Below, in pieces: positions 1 to 8,606 of a stretch of 64,000 nucleotides of DNA. The translations under genes and the position numbers were made by a program. Numbering within the stretch: position 1 is the stretch's first letter; each line of letters opens with the position of its first letter. Under the pieces are notes generated by a model. It made no database searches, had not been told where the DNA came from, and was given only the letters and a program-made list of their open reading frames with translations. This stretch comes from an uncultured Rhodospirillales bacterium (GTDB lineage: Bacteria; Pseudomonadota; Alphaproteobacteria; Acetobacterales; Acetobacteraceae): assembly GCA_903823665.1 (NCBI GenBank), contig CAIJTR010000053.1:1-64000 (forward strand). The letters are read 5' to 3'.

Positions 1-189
1 GTCCTGCAAGGCGTGGGTGGCCACGGCGCGGCAGGCCCCTATATGCCGGCTTTTGCTGCGGCACTGACTGACGACGATGTTGCGCTGCTGGCCGGTTACC
101 TAAGGCGCACGCGCAGCGATTTGCCAGCCTGGCCCAACCTGCCGCAGGCTGTTGCGTCACGCCGCTCTACTCCGGTTTCCACGCCATGA
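1..189 (+). CDS. C-terminal fragment of a c-type cytochrome subunit
   Basis: The frame is open from the first base and ends in TGA at 187-189. The 62 visible residues contain MPAF, then TDDDVALLAGYLR and SDLPAWPNL, the usual end of a cytochrome c domain: the axial Met lies in the MPAF segment and is followed by the last helix. The CxxCH haem motif would lie before the window. The gene overlaps the next one by ATGA, so the two form one operon. In related bacteria this pair serves membrane-linked aldehyde or N-heterocycle dehydrogenases, where the cytochrome takes electrons from the molybdenum subunit. The exact substrate cannot be told. Confidence 0.7.
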   Translation, partial: VLQGVGGHGAAGPYMPAFAAALTDDDVALLAGYLRRTRSDLPAWPNLPQAVASRRSTPVSTP

Positions 190-464
190 ATAACATCGCA
201 ATTACTACTACAAATTTTCAGCTCAACGGCAAAGCCTTCAGCGCAACCGCCAGCCCGGACACGCCCTTGCTGTGGATCATCCGTGACGTCGCGAACCTGA
301 CCGGAACCAAGTTCGGTTGCGGCATCGGCCTGTGCGGCGCCTGCACGGTGCACTTGGGCCGCCGCGCTGTGCGGTCGTGCATGACACCCCTGAGCGCATC
401 CACTCGACCAGAACCCCAACTTAACAACGCCTTACCAACACTTCGCCCCCACCCCTCGCCTTGA
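186..464 (+). pseudogene. Truncated (2Fe-2S) subunit of a xanthine-dehydrogenase-family enzyme
   Basis: 92 codons. Residues 1-65 match the plant-ferredoxin-like domain of IorA/AldH-type small subunits, with all four ligands of the first cluster (C45, C50, C53 in CGIGLCGAC, and C65 in RSC). Family members are about 150 residues and carry a second, helical 2Fe-2S domain (CxxC...CxC). Here similarity stops after CMTPLSA, near base 400, and the remaining residues are proline-rich and unlike the family. The C-terminal half is therefore missing, probably by a deletion or rearrangement whose right side brought in lptG. The first domain could still fold, but electron transfer from molybdopterin through the lost cluster should fail. 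It is coupled by ATGA to the cytochrome fragment. Confidence 0.75.
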
Positions 465-513
465 CGTTACGCAACAGCTAGACTGAACAAACTGCCAGGA
501 GTTCGTCCCACTC

Positions 514-1626
514 GTGCCGATTGCCGTCACTCTGTCGCTCTATATCGCGCGCGCGTTCATGTTCTCGGTTCTGGTCATGCTGGCCGGGCTGACCGGGCTT
601 GTGGCCCTGTTCGACTTCATCGAATTGCTCCGCCGCGCCTCGACCAAGCCCGATGCCACTTTCGCCATCATCACCACCATCGAAACACTGCGCCTGCCCT
701 GGATCGGCATGCAGATCCTTCCCTTCGCGGTCCTGCTTGGCGGAATCCTGGCGTTCTGGCGTCTCACCCGTTCATCCGAGCTGATTGTCGCCCGCGCCGC
801 CGGTGTCTCGGCCTGGCAGTTTCTCGCAGCCCCAGTGCTGTGCGCCATCGCCCTCGGCGCCTTCGCCACCGGTGCCGTCAGCCCGCTCTCCGCCGTCATG
901 CGCGCCCGTGCCGAGGCACTGGACAACACCTATCTTCGCGGCGGCGCGGGCCCCTTGGCTCTGAATGGCCAACAGCTCTGGCTGCGTCAGGCCGACAATG
1001 AACTCACCCCGCAGGGCATCGCCATCCTGCATGCCGGCCACGTCAATCTCACCGATGGCAAGATTTCGGCAACCGACGTCAGCTTGTTCCGTCTTGATGA
1101 CCAGGACCGCCTGCTTGAACGCATCCAGGTTGATCATGCCCTTCTCGGCCCCTACGCCTGGACACTGGAAAACGCCCGCGTGGTAAAACCCGGTGGTCTG
1201 CCCGGTCCTGCCGAAACCCGCAGCCTGTCCACCAACCTCACCGTGGGCCGCGTGCAGGACAGCTTTGCCTCGCCGGACACGCTCTCGGTCTGGGCGCTGC
1301 CCGGCTTCATCTCGCTGCTCGAACACTCAGGGTTTTCTGCCATCCGCCACCGCCTCCACTTCCAAACGCTGCTCGCCCTGCCGCTGCTCGCCGGTACCAT
1401 GTCGTTGCTCTCCGCTGGTTTCTCCATGCGCCAAACCCGGCGCGGCGGCGTGGCGCAGATGATCGGCAGTGGTGTTGCCGCCGGCTTCATGCTGTTCGTC
1501 GTCTCCAAGGTGGCGGAGGAATTTGGCCAAAGCGGTGCCATTCCGCCCATCCTCGCCGCCTGGGCACCGGCCGCGTCCGGGCTGATGCTCTCCGTGGCAC
1601 TGCTGCTGCATCTGGAAGACGGCTGA
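514..1626 (+). CDS. lptG: LPS export ABC transporter permease LptG
   Basis: 370 residues, YjgP/YjgQ family, normal length. LptG pairs with LptF and the ATPase LptB in the inner membrane to extract LPS and pass it to LptC/A/D. The expected pattern is visible: an N-terminal membrane helix (YIARAFMFSVLVMLAGLTGL), two further helices near residues 60-75 and 100-120, a large periplasmic jellyroll region, and three C-terminal helices from about residue 285. The start is GTG at 514 with AGGAG about 12 bases upstream; an ATG at 559 is a weaker alternative. It is 4 bases from lptD. LptF, which often sits directly upstream, is absent here; its place is taken by dehydrogenase remnants. Confidence 0.92.
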   Translation: MPIAVTLSLYIARAFMFSVLVMLAGLTGLVALFDFIELLRRASTKPDATFAIITTIETLRLPWIGMQILPFAVLLGGILAFWRLTRSSELIVARAAGVSAWQFLAAPVLCAIALGAFATGAVSPLSAVMRARAEALDNTYLRGGAGPLALNGQQLWLRQADNELTPQGIAILHAGHVNLTDGKISATDVSLFRLDDQDRLLERIQVDHALLGPYAWTLENARVVKPGGLPGPAETRSLSTNLTVGRVQDSFASPDTLSVWALPGFISLLEHSGFSAIRHRLHFQTLLALPLLAGTMSLLSAGFSMRQTRRGGVAQMIGSGVAAGFMLFVVSKVAEEFGQSGAIPPILAAWAPAASGLMLSVALLLHLEDG

Positions 1627-1630
1627 GCCG

Positions 1631-3868
1631 ATGACGGACAAGGCCCAATTCCGGGCCGCCCTTGCAGCGGCTCTCCTGCTGCTGCCGGCGGCCTCCCTCC
1701 AAGCCCAAGCGGCAGCCGCCGTGACGGTTCCAGCACAACCCGTACCCGGCCCCGCTGGCGCTCCTGGTGATCGCAATTCGCCGATCACCTTCCAGGCCGA
1801 CGATGTGCAGTATGACCGTGACGACGGCATCACCACCGCCACCGGCAATGTCGAGGCATGGCAGAATGACCGTTCGCTGGCGGCTGATCGCATCGTCTTC
1901 AACCGCAACACCGGCGTCGCCGCAGCCTTCGGCCACGTGGTGCTGCAACAGGCCGACGGCCAGACCGTGTTTTCGGATTACGCCGAACTCACCCAGGACA
2001 TGAAGGACGGCGTGCTCAATGGCATGCGCGCCCAGCTCGCCCAGGGCGGCAAGCTCGCCGCCAACGGGGCCAGGCGGACCGATGCCAAGCTGAACGAACT
2101 CACCCGCGCCATCTACAGCACCTGCAATCTCTGCGCGAAAGATCCCACCCGCGCCCCGCTCTGGGATATCCGTGCGCGCACCGCCGTGCAGGACATCGAC
2201 AACAAACGCATCGAATACACCGATGCCATCATCGATATCTACGGCGTGCCGGTGATGTATTTGCCCTACCTCACCCACCCGGACCCATCAGAAAAGCGCG
2301 CCAGCGGCGTGCTTCCCCCAGCATTCGGCTACAGCTCCAAGCTCGGTGCCAACACAATCATTCCCTACTACTACGTCATTGATAACAGCTCAGACGCCAC
2401 CCTCTCACCCTATCTGACCAGCAGCGGGGCGGAGGTGCTCAACTTCGCCTACCGCCGCCGTTTCAACTCCGGCACCGTCAAGACGGCCGGCTCGTTTGGC
2501 GAGGAACACGGCAAGCCGCAAGGTCATCTTTTCACCTCTGGCGTGTTCGCGCTGGATGACACATGGCGCTGGGGCTTTGACGTCAACCGCGCCAGCAACG
2601 CCACCTACGTGCGTGACTTCCACATCGCTTCAACCCAGAACTCCCTGGCCAGCAGCGTCTATCTCGAAGGCTTCGGTCAGGGCTCCTACGCGCGCACCGA
2701 TTTTCACCTTTATCAAAGCCTGACCAGCGGCTCGACCAACACCGTCCCGTTCGTGCTGCCGCGCACCCAATACAGCTATTTCGGCGAACCCGACGCGCTG
2801 GGCGGACGCCTCACCGTGCAGACCGGTGCCTACAACGTGCTGCGCACGAAGGGCACCAGCGACGAACGCGCCAATCTGACACTCGGCTGGGCCAAACCGT
2901 TCAGCGGCCCGCTCGGTGACCAGTGGAAGCTCGGCGTCGATGTGGACAGCGCCGCCTACTCGGCACACGGCCTCACTCTGCTACCCACCTACTCGCCCAT
3001 CAACTCCGGCACCTCTGCCCAGGCCATGCCGACGCTGTCCGTGCAAGGCAGCCTGCCCTTTGCACGCACCGAAAATGACGGCCTCGGCGTGCAAACCATC
3101 GAGCCTATCTTCAAGCTGATGGCCAGCCCACGTGGCTCCAGCTACAGCCGCACCCGCATCCCAAACGAGGACGCGCTGGACGTCGATTTCACCGACGCCA
3201 CTTTGTTCGACCGCAACCGCAACATCGGCACCGACCGTCTGGAAGGCGGCCTGCGCGCGGTCGCCGCGTTGAAAGGCAGCTGGATGTTCCCCGAGGGTGA
3301 ACAAATCAGCGGTCTCGTCGGCCAGTCCTACCGCACAAAGGCTGACCCGTATTTCACCGCCAAATCCGGCCTGCGTGACACGGTGTCGGACATCGTCGCA
3401 CGCCAAAGCTTCACGCCCGGCCCGTATCTGGACTTCACCACCCGCGAGCGGTTCGACCACAAAAGCCTCCGTCCACAATTTGCCGATGCAGTCATCTCGG
3501 CAGGTCCCGCAGCCTTCCGCCTGAACGCTGGCTACCTGTTCTCCACCACAACGCCGTATTCCAGCTATGATTATGCGCCCAACAGTGCGACGGCGATCAA
3601 GGCGCTGAACACACCGCGGGAGGAGGCATCGGTTGGTTTTGCGGCCAATTTCAGCCCGTGGAAGCTATCCGGCAACGTCCGTCGCAGCTTGCAGACCAGC
3701 CAGATGGTGGGCATCGATGCGGGTGGCAGTTACGAAAATGAGTGCTTCATCTTCGACGTGCGCTATTACCGGCGCTATACCTCCTTGCTGAACGACACTG
3801 GCGACAGTGCCGTGCTGTTCAACGTAACGCTAAAGACCGTGGGCGAATTCGGCTTCCACGCCAACTGA
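1631..3868 (+). CDS. lptD: LPS-assembly outer-membrane protein LptD
   Basis: 745 residues. LptD is the outer-membrane beta-barrel that inserts LPS into the outer leaflet. A signal peptide (LAAALLLLPAASLQAQA) comes first, then an OstA/LptA-like beta-jellyroll at about residues 50-150 (ITFQADDVQYDRDDGITTATG) and a long barrel rich in alternating Tyr/Ser/Asn strands. A CNLC pair near residue 164 and a Cys near residue 704 (NECFIF) are placed to form the inter-domain disulfides known in this family, with a different number of Cys from E. coli. The start at ATG 1631 follows the lptG stop by 4 bases. The order lptG-lptD-surA-rsmA is typical of alphaproteobacteria. Confidence 0.93.
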   Translation: MTDKAQFRAALAAALLLLPAASLQAQAAAAVTVPAQPVPGPAGAPGDRNSPITFQADDVQYDRDDGITTATGNVEAWQNDRSLAADRIVFNRNTGVAAAFGHVVLQQADGQTVFSDYAELTQDMKDGVLNGMRAQLAQGGKLAANGARRTDAKLNELTRAIYSTCNLCAKDPTRAPLWDIRARTAVQDIDNKRIEYTDAIIDIYGVPVMYLPYLTHPDPSEKRASGVLPPAFGYSSKLGANTIIPYYYVIDNSSDATLSPYLTSSGAEVLNFAYRRRFNSGTVKTAGSFGEEHGKPQGHLFTSGVFALDDTWRWGFDVNRASNATYVRDFHIASTQNSLASSVYLEGFGQGSYARTDFHLYQSLTSGSTNTVPFVLPRTQYSYFGEPDALGGRLTVQTGAYNVLRTKGTSDERANLTLGWAKPFSGPLGDQWKLGVDVDSAAYSAHGLTLLPTYSPINSGTSAQAMPTLSVQGSLPFARTENDGLGVQTIEPIFKLMASPRGSSYSRTRIPNEDALDVDFTDATLFDRNRNIGTDRLEGGLRAVAALKGSWMFPEGEQISGLVGQSYRTKADPYFTAKSGLRDTVSDIVARQSFTPGPYLDFTTRERFDHKSLRPQFADAVISAGPAAFRLNAGYLFSTTTPYSSYDYAPNSATAIKALNTPREEASVGFAANFSPWKLSGNVRRSLQTSQMVGIDAGGSYENECFIFDVRYYRRYTSLLNDTGDSAVLFNVTLKTVGEFGFHAN

Positions 3869-3927
3869 CGCCGCCTTATCACACGGATGCCGACGCGCTC
3901 AGCATCCACAGGAGTTCAACCGCCACC

Positions 3928-5265
3928 ATGCGCGCATCCAGCCTTTCACGCACGCTGCCATTGATGGCCCTGCTGGCGCTGCTGCCGCTCACCGCCTACG
4001 GCCAAGGCCAGGTGGTGGGCCGCCCGGCCAAGGGCGCACGCCCAGGCCCGGCTTTGTCTGACCAGAACGCGACGGGCATTGTCGCCGTCGTCAACGGGGA
4101 CGTGATCAGCGCCGGGGACGTGAACAACCGCCGCCGCCTGTTCGCGCTGTCCACCGGCCTGCCGGTTTCCAACGACGTGCTCGACCGCCTCACCAGCCAG
4201 GTCACCCGCCAGCTGATCGACGAGCGGCTCCGCCTGCAGGAGGCCCAGCGCCGCCACATCGTCGTGCAGGACAAGGAAATTGCCCAGGCCATCGCCGAGG
4301 TGGAGGGCCGCAACAACATGCAGCCCGGCCAGCTCGCCCGCCAGCTTTCGTCAAATGGCATCGAAATGCGCACGCTGATCGACCAGTTCCGCGTCCAAAT
4401 CGCCTGGAACCGAGTGCTCCGCCAGCTCGTCGCCGAACGCGGTGAACCGTCAGATGCAGACGTCGCCGAGCAGGTCAACCAGATCAAAGCCCAGCAGGGC
4501 CAGCAGGAATTTCACCTCGGTGAGATTTTCACCCCCGTCCCCTCGCCCACTCAGGATTCCGAGGCGCGACGCTTCATCGACACTGTCATCCAGCAATTGC
4601 GCGCCGGTGCGCCGTTCGCCGTCATCGCCGCCCAGTTCAGCCAATCGCAAACCGCACTCTCCGGTGGTGAACTCGGCTGGGTGAAAGCCTACGACCTCGA
4701 CCCCGCGGTCCTGCGCATTGCAAAGGAAATGCCGGTCGGTGCGGTCAGCAACCCCATCAAGGTGCCAGGCGGCTATTCCGTCATCACCCTGCGCGGCAAA
4801 CGTGAAGTGGGAAAGGATGTCACCACCGTGATGAACGTCCGACAGGCGTTCCTGCCCTTCACCACCCGCCTCAACCCGCAGGCCCCAACGCCGCAGCAGC
4901 TTGAGCAATTGGCCACCGCCAAGCGCATCAGCAGCACCGTCACCAGCTGCCCGGCGATGGAGGCTGCGAACGATGCCGCCGGCAAGGTCCGGCCCAGCGA
5001 CCCCGGCGAGATCCATCTGGAAACCGTCGGCAACCCGCAGATGCAGCAGCTCCTCGCCGGCCTCACCGTCGGCAAGCCCAGCCCGCCATTGCCGACCGAA
5101 GACGGCATCGCAGTCATTCTGGTCTGCTCTCGGGAACAAAAAACACAGGGCATTCCGTCACGCGGTGCAATACTCGACAAAATCTTTGCTGATCGCCTGG
5201 AACTCTCCTCACGCCAGCTGATGCGCGACCTGCAGCGCCGGGCGGTGATCGATCAACGCGCCTGA
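3928..5265 (+). CDS. surA: Periplasmic peptidyl-prolyl isomerase / chaperone SurA
   Basis: 445 residues from ATG 3928, chosen because AGGAG (3910-3914) precedes it and a signal peptide follows (LMALLALLPLTAYGQG). The longer frame runs back into lptD and is not needed. The SurA N-terminal domain spans about residues 45-185 (VAVVNGDVISAGDV). A parvulin domain starts near residue 194 (FHLGEIF) with GGELGWV and GGYSVITLRG. The region after about residue 300 looks like a degenerate second parvulin fold. SurA escorts unfolded porins and LptD through the periplasm, which fits its place behind lptD. Confidence 0.92.
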   Translation: MRASSLSRTLPLMALLALLPLTAYGQGQVVGRPAKGARPGPALSDQNATGIVAVVNGDVISAGDVNNRRRLFALSTGLPVSNDVLDRLTSQVTRQLIDERLRLQEAQRRHIVVQDKEIAQAIAEVEGRNNMQPGQLARQLSSNGIEMRTLIDQFRVQIAWNRVLRQLVAERGEPSDADVAEQVNQIKAQQGQQEFHLGEIFTPVPSPTQDSEARRFIDTVIQQLRAGAPFAVIAAQFSQSQTALSGGELGWVKAYDLDPAVLRIAKEMPVGAVSNPIKVPGGYSVITLRGKREVGKDVTTVMNVRQAFLPFTTRLNPQAPTPQQLEQLATAKRISSTVTSCPAMEAANDAAGKVRPSDPGEIHLETVGNPQMQQLLAGLTVGKPSPPLPTEDGIAVILVCSREQKTQGIPSRGAILDKIFADRLELSSRQLMRDLQRRAVIDQRA

Positions 5266-5278
5266 AGCCCTGCCAATC

Positions 5279-6112
5279 GTGCCCGCGCCGGTCACAGCGC
5301 TCACCCCGCTGCGTGATGTTGTCGGCGCGTATGGGCTCGACGCGCGCAAATCGCTCGGCCAGCACTTCCTGCTCGACGCCAATCTGATCGCCCGCATCGC
5401 CCGTCAGGCCGGCGACCTCGAAGGCCGCCATATAGCCGAAATCGGCCCTGGCCCCGGCGGCCTCACCCGCGCTTTGCTCGACACCAACGCTGCCAGCGTC
5501 ACCGCCATTGAAATCGACCACCGCGCCGTGCGCGCCATCACCGAACTCCAGGCTCATCACGCCGGAAGGCTACACCTCATTGAAGGCGACGCACTCGCCC
5601 TCGACCTCACCACCCTCATCCCCGCCCCGCGCCAGATCATCGCCAACCTGCCCTACAACATCGGCTCGCCTTTGCTCATCGGCTGGCTCCGGCAGGCTGC
5701 TCAGTGGGAACAGATGACGCTGATGTTCCAGGAAGAAGTCGCCGACCGCATCTGCGCCGCCCCCGGCAGCGACGGCTACGGCAGGCTCTCGGTGCTGGCG
5801 CAATGGCTCGCCACCTGCGAGTTCCGCCTGCGCATCCCGCCCCAAGCCTTCAGCCCGCCGCCGAAAGTCATGTCCGCCGTCATCGTCATCCGCCCACACG
5901 CCGAGCAACCCTCGCCCGACTTATTCCGAGCCATGGAACGCGTCACTGCCGCAGCCTTCGGTCAGCGCCGCAAAATGCTGCGCGGCTCGCTGAAATCCAT
6001 CGGCGGTGAGCGGCTTTTGGCCGAATGCGAGATTGACGGCGCCCGCCGCGCCGAAACGCTGGACATCGCCGAGTTCAACCGCCTCGCCCACTGCCTTTTG
6101 GGGACAGCATGA
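5279..6112 (+). CDS. rsmA: 16S rRNA (adenine1518/1519-N6,N6)-dimethyltransferase RsmA/KsgA
   Basis: 277 residues from GTG 5279. The enzyme dimethylates two adjacent adenines in the 3' hairpin of 16S rRNA late in 30S assembly. Visible signatures are KSLGQHFLLD near residue 24, the SAM-binding motif IAEIGPGPGGLT near residue 52, IEIDHRAV, and the catalytic NLPYNIGSPL loop near residue 122. The C-terminal helical domain carries FGQRRKMLRGSLK. The gene sits 13 bases after surA; pdxA, often found between the two, is absent. Its stop overlaps the start of the next frame by ATGA. Confidence 0.95.
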   Translation: MPAPVTALTPLRDVVGAYGLDARKSLGQHFLLDANLIARIARQAGDLEGRHIAEIGPGPGGLTRALLDTNAASVTAIEIDHRAVRAITELQAHHAGRLHLIEGDALALDLTTLIPAPRQIIANLPYNIGSPLLIGWLRQAAQWEQMTLMFQEEVADRICAAPGSDGYGRLSVLAQWLATCEFRLRIPPQAFSPPPKVMSAVIVIRPHAEQPSPDLFRAMERVTAAAFGQRRKMLRGSLKSIGGERLLAECEIDGARRAETLDIAEFNRLAHCLLGTA

Positions 6113-6681
6113 CGGTCAAGCCCTCGTCATTGCGAGCCGCCGCTTGGCGGCGTGGCAACCCAGAGCAACGCGACGCGCCACTGGGTTGCTTCGCCCGAGC
6201 GCTTGCAATGACGCGATCAGCAGCGCTGGTGACGCTTGCACTGACCCTGCCCGCGCAGGCCGCCCCACGCTTCATCGGCCCGTGGTTCGTGGACGTCACG
6301 CTCAACACCGCCACCGAAACCACATCGCTCACCGCGGGCCAAAACACCACGGCCATGGGCATCACGCTCACCTGCTTTGACCGCCACCTCACCCTCGGCG
6401 TCTGGAAGCCGGGCTCCGGCCTGCGCCTCGTGGTGCCCTCCAAGGCCCTCGTCTCGGTCCAGGTTGACGCACAGGACCCGATCATCGTGAAGGGCTACGC
6501 CACCGCCCCAAACCTCGCCGAATTCTACACGAACGTCGAACCAATCATGCGCCAGATGCTGGCTGGCGAACGGGTTGCCGTCACCCTTACCGACGGCGAC
6601 GGCAACACCCGCAGCGAAAACTTCCCGCTGGCCAACACCGCGCAAGCCTTCTCAGGCCTGACGCGATACTGCCCGCTCTAA
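6109..6681 (+). CDS. Small secreted protein of unknown function, with repeat-encoded N-terminal extension
   Basis: 190 codons from ATG 6109, which overlaps the rsmA stop (ATGA) and has GGGGA upstream. I recognise no family. Residues 1-33 are encoded largely by a palindromic repeat and are Arg-rich. Residues 34-51 (MTRSAALVTLALTLPAQA) are a good signal peptide whose own ATG (6208) is supplied by the right end of that repeat. ATG 6208 has no visible Shine-Dalgarno sequence, so translation from 6109 by coupling is more likely, but a 157-residue product from 6208 is possible. The mature part of about 140 residues contains two Cys (TCFDRH and RYCPL) that could form a disulfide. A second repeat copy follows the stop at once. 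Confidence 0.6.
   Translation: MTVKPSSLRAAAWRRGNPEQRDAPLGCFARALAMTRSAALVTLALTLPAQAAPRFIGPWFVDVTLNTATETTSLTAGQNTTAMGITLTCFDRHLTLGVWKPGSGLRLVVPSKALVSVQVDAQDPIIVKGYATAPNLAEFYTNVEPIMRQMLAGERVAVTLTDGDGNTRSENFPLANTAQAFSGLTRYCPL
6125..6213. repeat. Dispersed palindromic repeat, family A, copy 1
   Basis: An imperfect 89-bp inverted repeat. The ends are CGTCATTGC and GCAATGACG, and an inner pair AACCCAG / CTGGGTT (6157-6163 / 6181-6187) flanks the centre. It lies inside the open frame that begins at 6109 and provides an ATG at 6208. The end and inner arms match copies at 6690-6791 and 42881-42966. This CATTGCGAG...CTCGCAATG type of element is scattered in many proteobacterial genomes. Confidence 0.85.
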
Positions 6682-6689
6682 GCCCCCTC

Positions 6690-6791
6690 CGTCATTGCGA
6701 GGGGCCACAGGCCCCGTGGCAATCCAGGAGCCGCAAGGCGAGACCTAAGACCTCTGGATTGCCACGCCCCCAAGCGGGGGCTCGCAATGAC
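6690..6791. repeat. Dispersed palindromic repeat, family A, copy 2
   Basis: 102 bp with ends CGTCATTGCGAG and CTCGCAATGAC and inner arms GTGGCAATCCAG / CTGGATTGCCAC. It starts 8 bases after the stop of the small secreted gene and ends 40 bases before the stop of the convergent transporter gene. It could fold in RNA from either strand and act as a bidirectional terminator or 3' stabiliser. There is no T-run. Confidence 0.85.
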
Positions 6792-6831
6792 AAACCCTAT
6801 GGAAAACCAACCAACCTCAAACCCAGCCCGC

Positions 6832-7656
6832 CTACTCCGCAGCCCGAGCCACCACCCGCGTCGCCCCTGTGCGGGCGTGGGTCGAGTAGAGCATCAGCCC
6901 GGTGAATGCGAGACCACCGACAATATTGCCCAGCAAAGTCGGGATCTCGTTCCAAACGAGATAGTCCACCACCGAGAAATGCCCGCCCATGATCAGCGCC
7001 GACGGGAACAGGAACATGTTCACCACCGAGTGCTCAAACGTCATGAAGAAGAACACCATGATCGGCATCCACATCGCGATCACCTTGCCCGGGACGGAGG
7101 TGGAGACCATCGCCCCGATCACGCCGGTGGAAACCATCCAGTTGCACATCACCGCGCGGATGAACAATGTCAGCATCCCAGCCGCACCATACTTCGAATA
7201 ACCCAGCGTCCGCGCCTCACCGATGCTGGCAATCAGCTTGCCCACCGGGCTCGGCTCCGTCGCAAATCCGAACGTGAAGATGATCGACATCATCACCGCC
7301 ACCGTCAGCGCGCCTATGAAGTTGCCGACGAACACAACGCCCCAGTTGCGCATCATACTGCCAAATGTGACACCGGGCCGCCGGTCCAGCAGCGCCAGCG
7401 GCGTCAGCACCACCACCCCGGTGAAAAGGTCATAGCCGAGCAGATAGAGCATGCAGAACCCAACCGGGAACAGCAGCGCCCCCACCAAAGGCTGCCCCGT
7501 CGTCTGCGTCACCGTCACCGCGAACGCCGCCGCCAGCGCCAGGATGGCACCGGCCATATAGGCGCGAATAAAGCTGTCCTTCGTCGCCATCATCACCTTC
7601 GCCTCACCAGCGTCGATGGCTTTGCGAACAAACTCAGCCGGTGCCAGATATGCCAT
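6832..7656 (-). CDS. Formate/nitrite transporter (FNT) family channel
   Basis: 274 residues from ATG 7656, which has GAGGGG upstream; a TTG two codons earlier is an alternative. FNT proteins are pentameric inner-membrane channels for formate, nitrite or hydrosulfide. Six hydrophobic segments are visible. The helix-break loop FEHSVVNMF (about residues 210-220) carries the pore His of FocA/NirC, and LLGNIVGG is the conserved Asn-containing turn of the last break. It is the last gene of a minus-strand run gph-eamA-fnt. No formate, nitrite or sulfite enzyme lies nearby, so the anion is not known. Confidence 0.9.
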   Translation of the reverse strand: MAYLAPAEFVRKAIDAGEAKVMMATKDSFIRAYMAGAILALAAAFAVTVTQTTGQPLVGALLFPVGFCMLYLLGYDLFTGVVVLTPLALLDRRPGVTFGSMMRNWGVVFVGNFIGALTVAVMMSIIFTFGFATEPSPVGKLIASIGEARTLGYSKYGAAGMLTLFIRAVMCNWMVSTGVIGAMVSTSVPGKVIAMWMPIMVFFFMTFEHSVVNMFLFPSALIMGGHFSVVDYLVWNEIPTLLGNIVGGLAFTGLMLYSTHARTGATRVVARAAE

Positions 7657-7694
7657 GCTCAAAGCCCCTCACGTTTGAGCCACATGACTTGCAA

Positions 7695-8606
7695 TTATCG
7701 TACCAACGCACCCCGGATCGCCCGCCTCGGCCGTAACGCCAACGCCACCCCGGCCAAGGTCAGCCCGCCGCCGATGGCATGATACCAATGCAGCGTCTCG
7801 CCCAGCAGACCCCAGGCCAGCAGCGCCACGCCCACCGGCAGCAAATTGACGAAGCTGGAGGCGCGGGAGGCTCCCAGCACCTTCACCCCCACAATCCAGC
7901 AGAACGGGGCCCCCAATGAGGCGGGAATGCCGGCATACAGCACAATCGCCGCGTTCGCAGCGTTGATCGGCCCCATTGGCCCAGCCAGCCAGAACGGCAC
8001 CGAGATCACGATGGCAAACATCATCTGCACCAGCATTTGCTGCCACGTCGAAAGCGGGATCGCCCAACGCCGCAGCAGCACGCCGTAGAGCGAGTTTGCC
8101 ACCACCGCGAGCAGCATCAGCACGTCACCCACGCCCGACGCGCCCACCGACAACGCCGCCGGATCGCCATGCGTCGCCAGCACAACCACGCCCACCAGCG
8201 AAATCGCCGAGCCGAGCAGCGCCCACAATGTCAGCCCTTCACCCGCCAGCACGCTCGCCATCAGGGCTGCGAACAACGGCATCAGCGCCTGGATCACGCC
8301 CATATCCACCGCCGACGCCGTGCGCGCCGCCACATAGGCGAGCCCCTGATAGGTCGCCATGCCCAGCGTGCCGAGAATGCCGATCTGCCAAAAATGCGCC
8401 CGCACCACCGCCCGCGCCCGCCAGGTTGAAACCGCCACAAACGGGGCCAGCAGTGCAAATGCGATCAACCAGCGATACAGCGTGATCGACGCCGGATCGA
8501 TCACCGTCGCCGCCGATTTCGTCACAATCGTATTGCCCGACCAGATCGCAACCGCGCCGAGCGGAGCAAGTGCTCCCCAGGAAAACCCGCCAGCCTTCGC
8601 CGTCAC
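7695..8606 (-). CDS. EamA/DMT-family small-molecule exporter
   Basis: 303 residues from GTG 8606, chosen because GTGA there overlaps the gph stop and the first EamA helix follows shortly (GALAPLGAVAIWSGNTIV). The longer frame would run far into gph. Ten hydrophobic segments arranged as two EamA repeats are visible (about residues 10-140 and 155-290), and GEGLTLWALLGSAISLVGVVVL and GETLHWYHAIGGGLTLAGV are the usual ends of each repeat. Members of the drug/metabolite transporter superfamily export amino acids, nucleosides or toxic metabolites; the substrate cannot be inferred. Confidence 0.85.
   Translation of the reverse strand: MTAKAGGFSWGALAPLGAVAIWSGNTIVTKSAATVIDPASITLYRWLIAFALLAPFVAVSTWRARAVVRAHFWQIGILGTLGMATYQGLAYVAARTASAVDMGVIQALMPLFAALMASVLAGEGLTLWALLGSAISLVGVVVLATHGDPAALSVGASGVGDVLMLLAVVANSLYGVLLRRWAIPLSTWQQMLVQMMFAIVISVPFWLAGPMGPINAANAAIVLYAGIPASLGAPFCWIVGVKVLGASRASSFVNLLPVGVALLAWGLLGETLHWYHAIGGGLTLAGVALALRPRRAIRGALVR

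Noticed and set aside
3742-3927. 5' extension of the surA frame into lptD
   Set aside because: The signal peptide and AGGAG ribosome site place the start at 3928; the extension is an out-of-frame reading of lptD.
6787-7782. A 331-codon plus-strand frame opposite the FNT channel
   Set aside because: His/Arg-rich composition typical of antisense to membrane-protein genes; the minus strand has a full FNT match.
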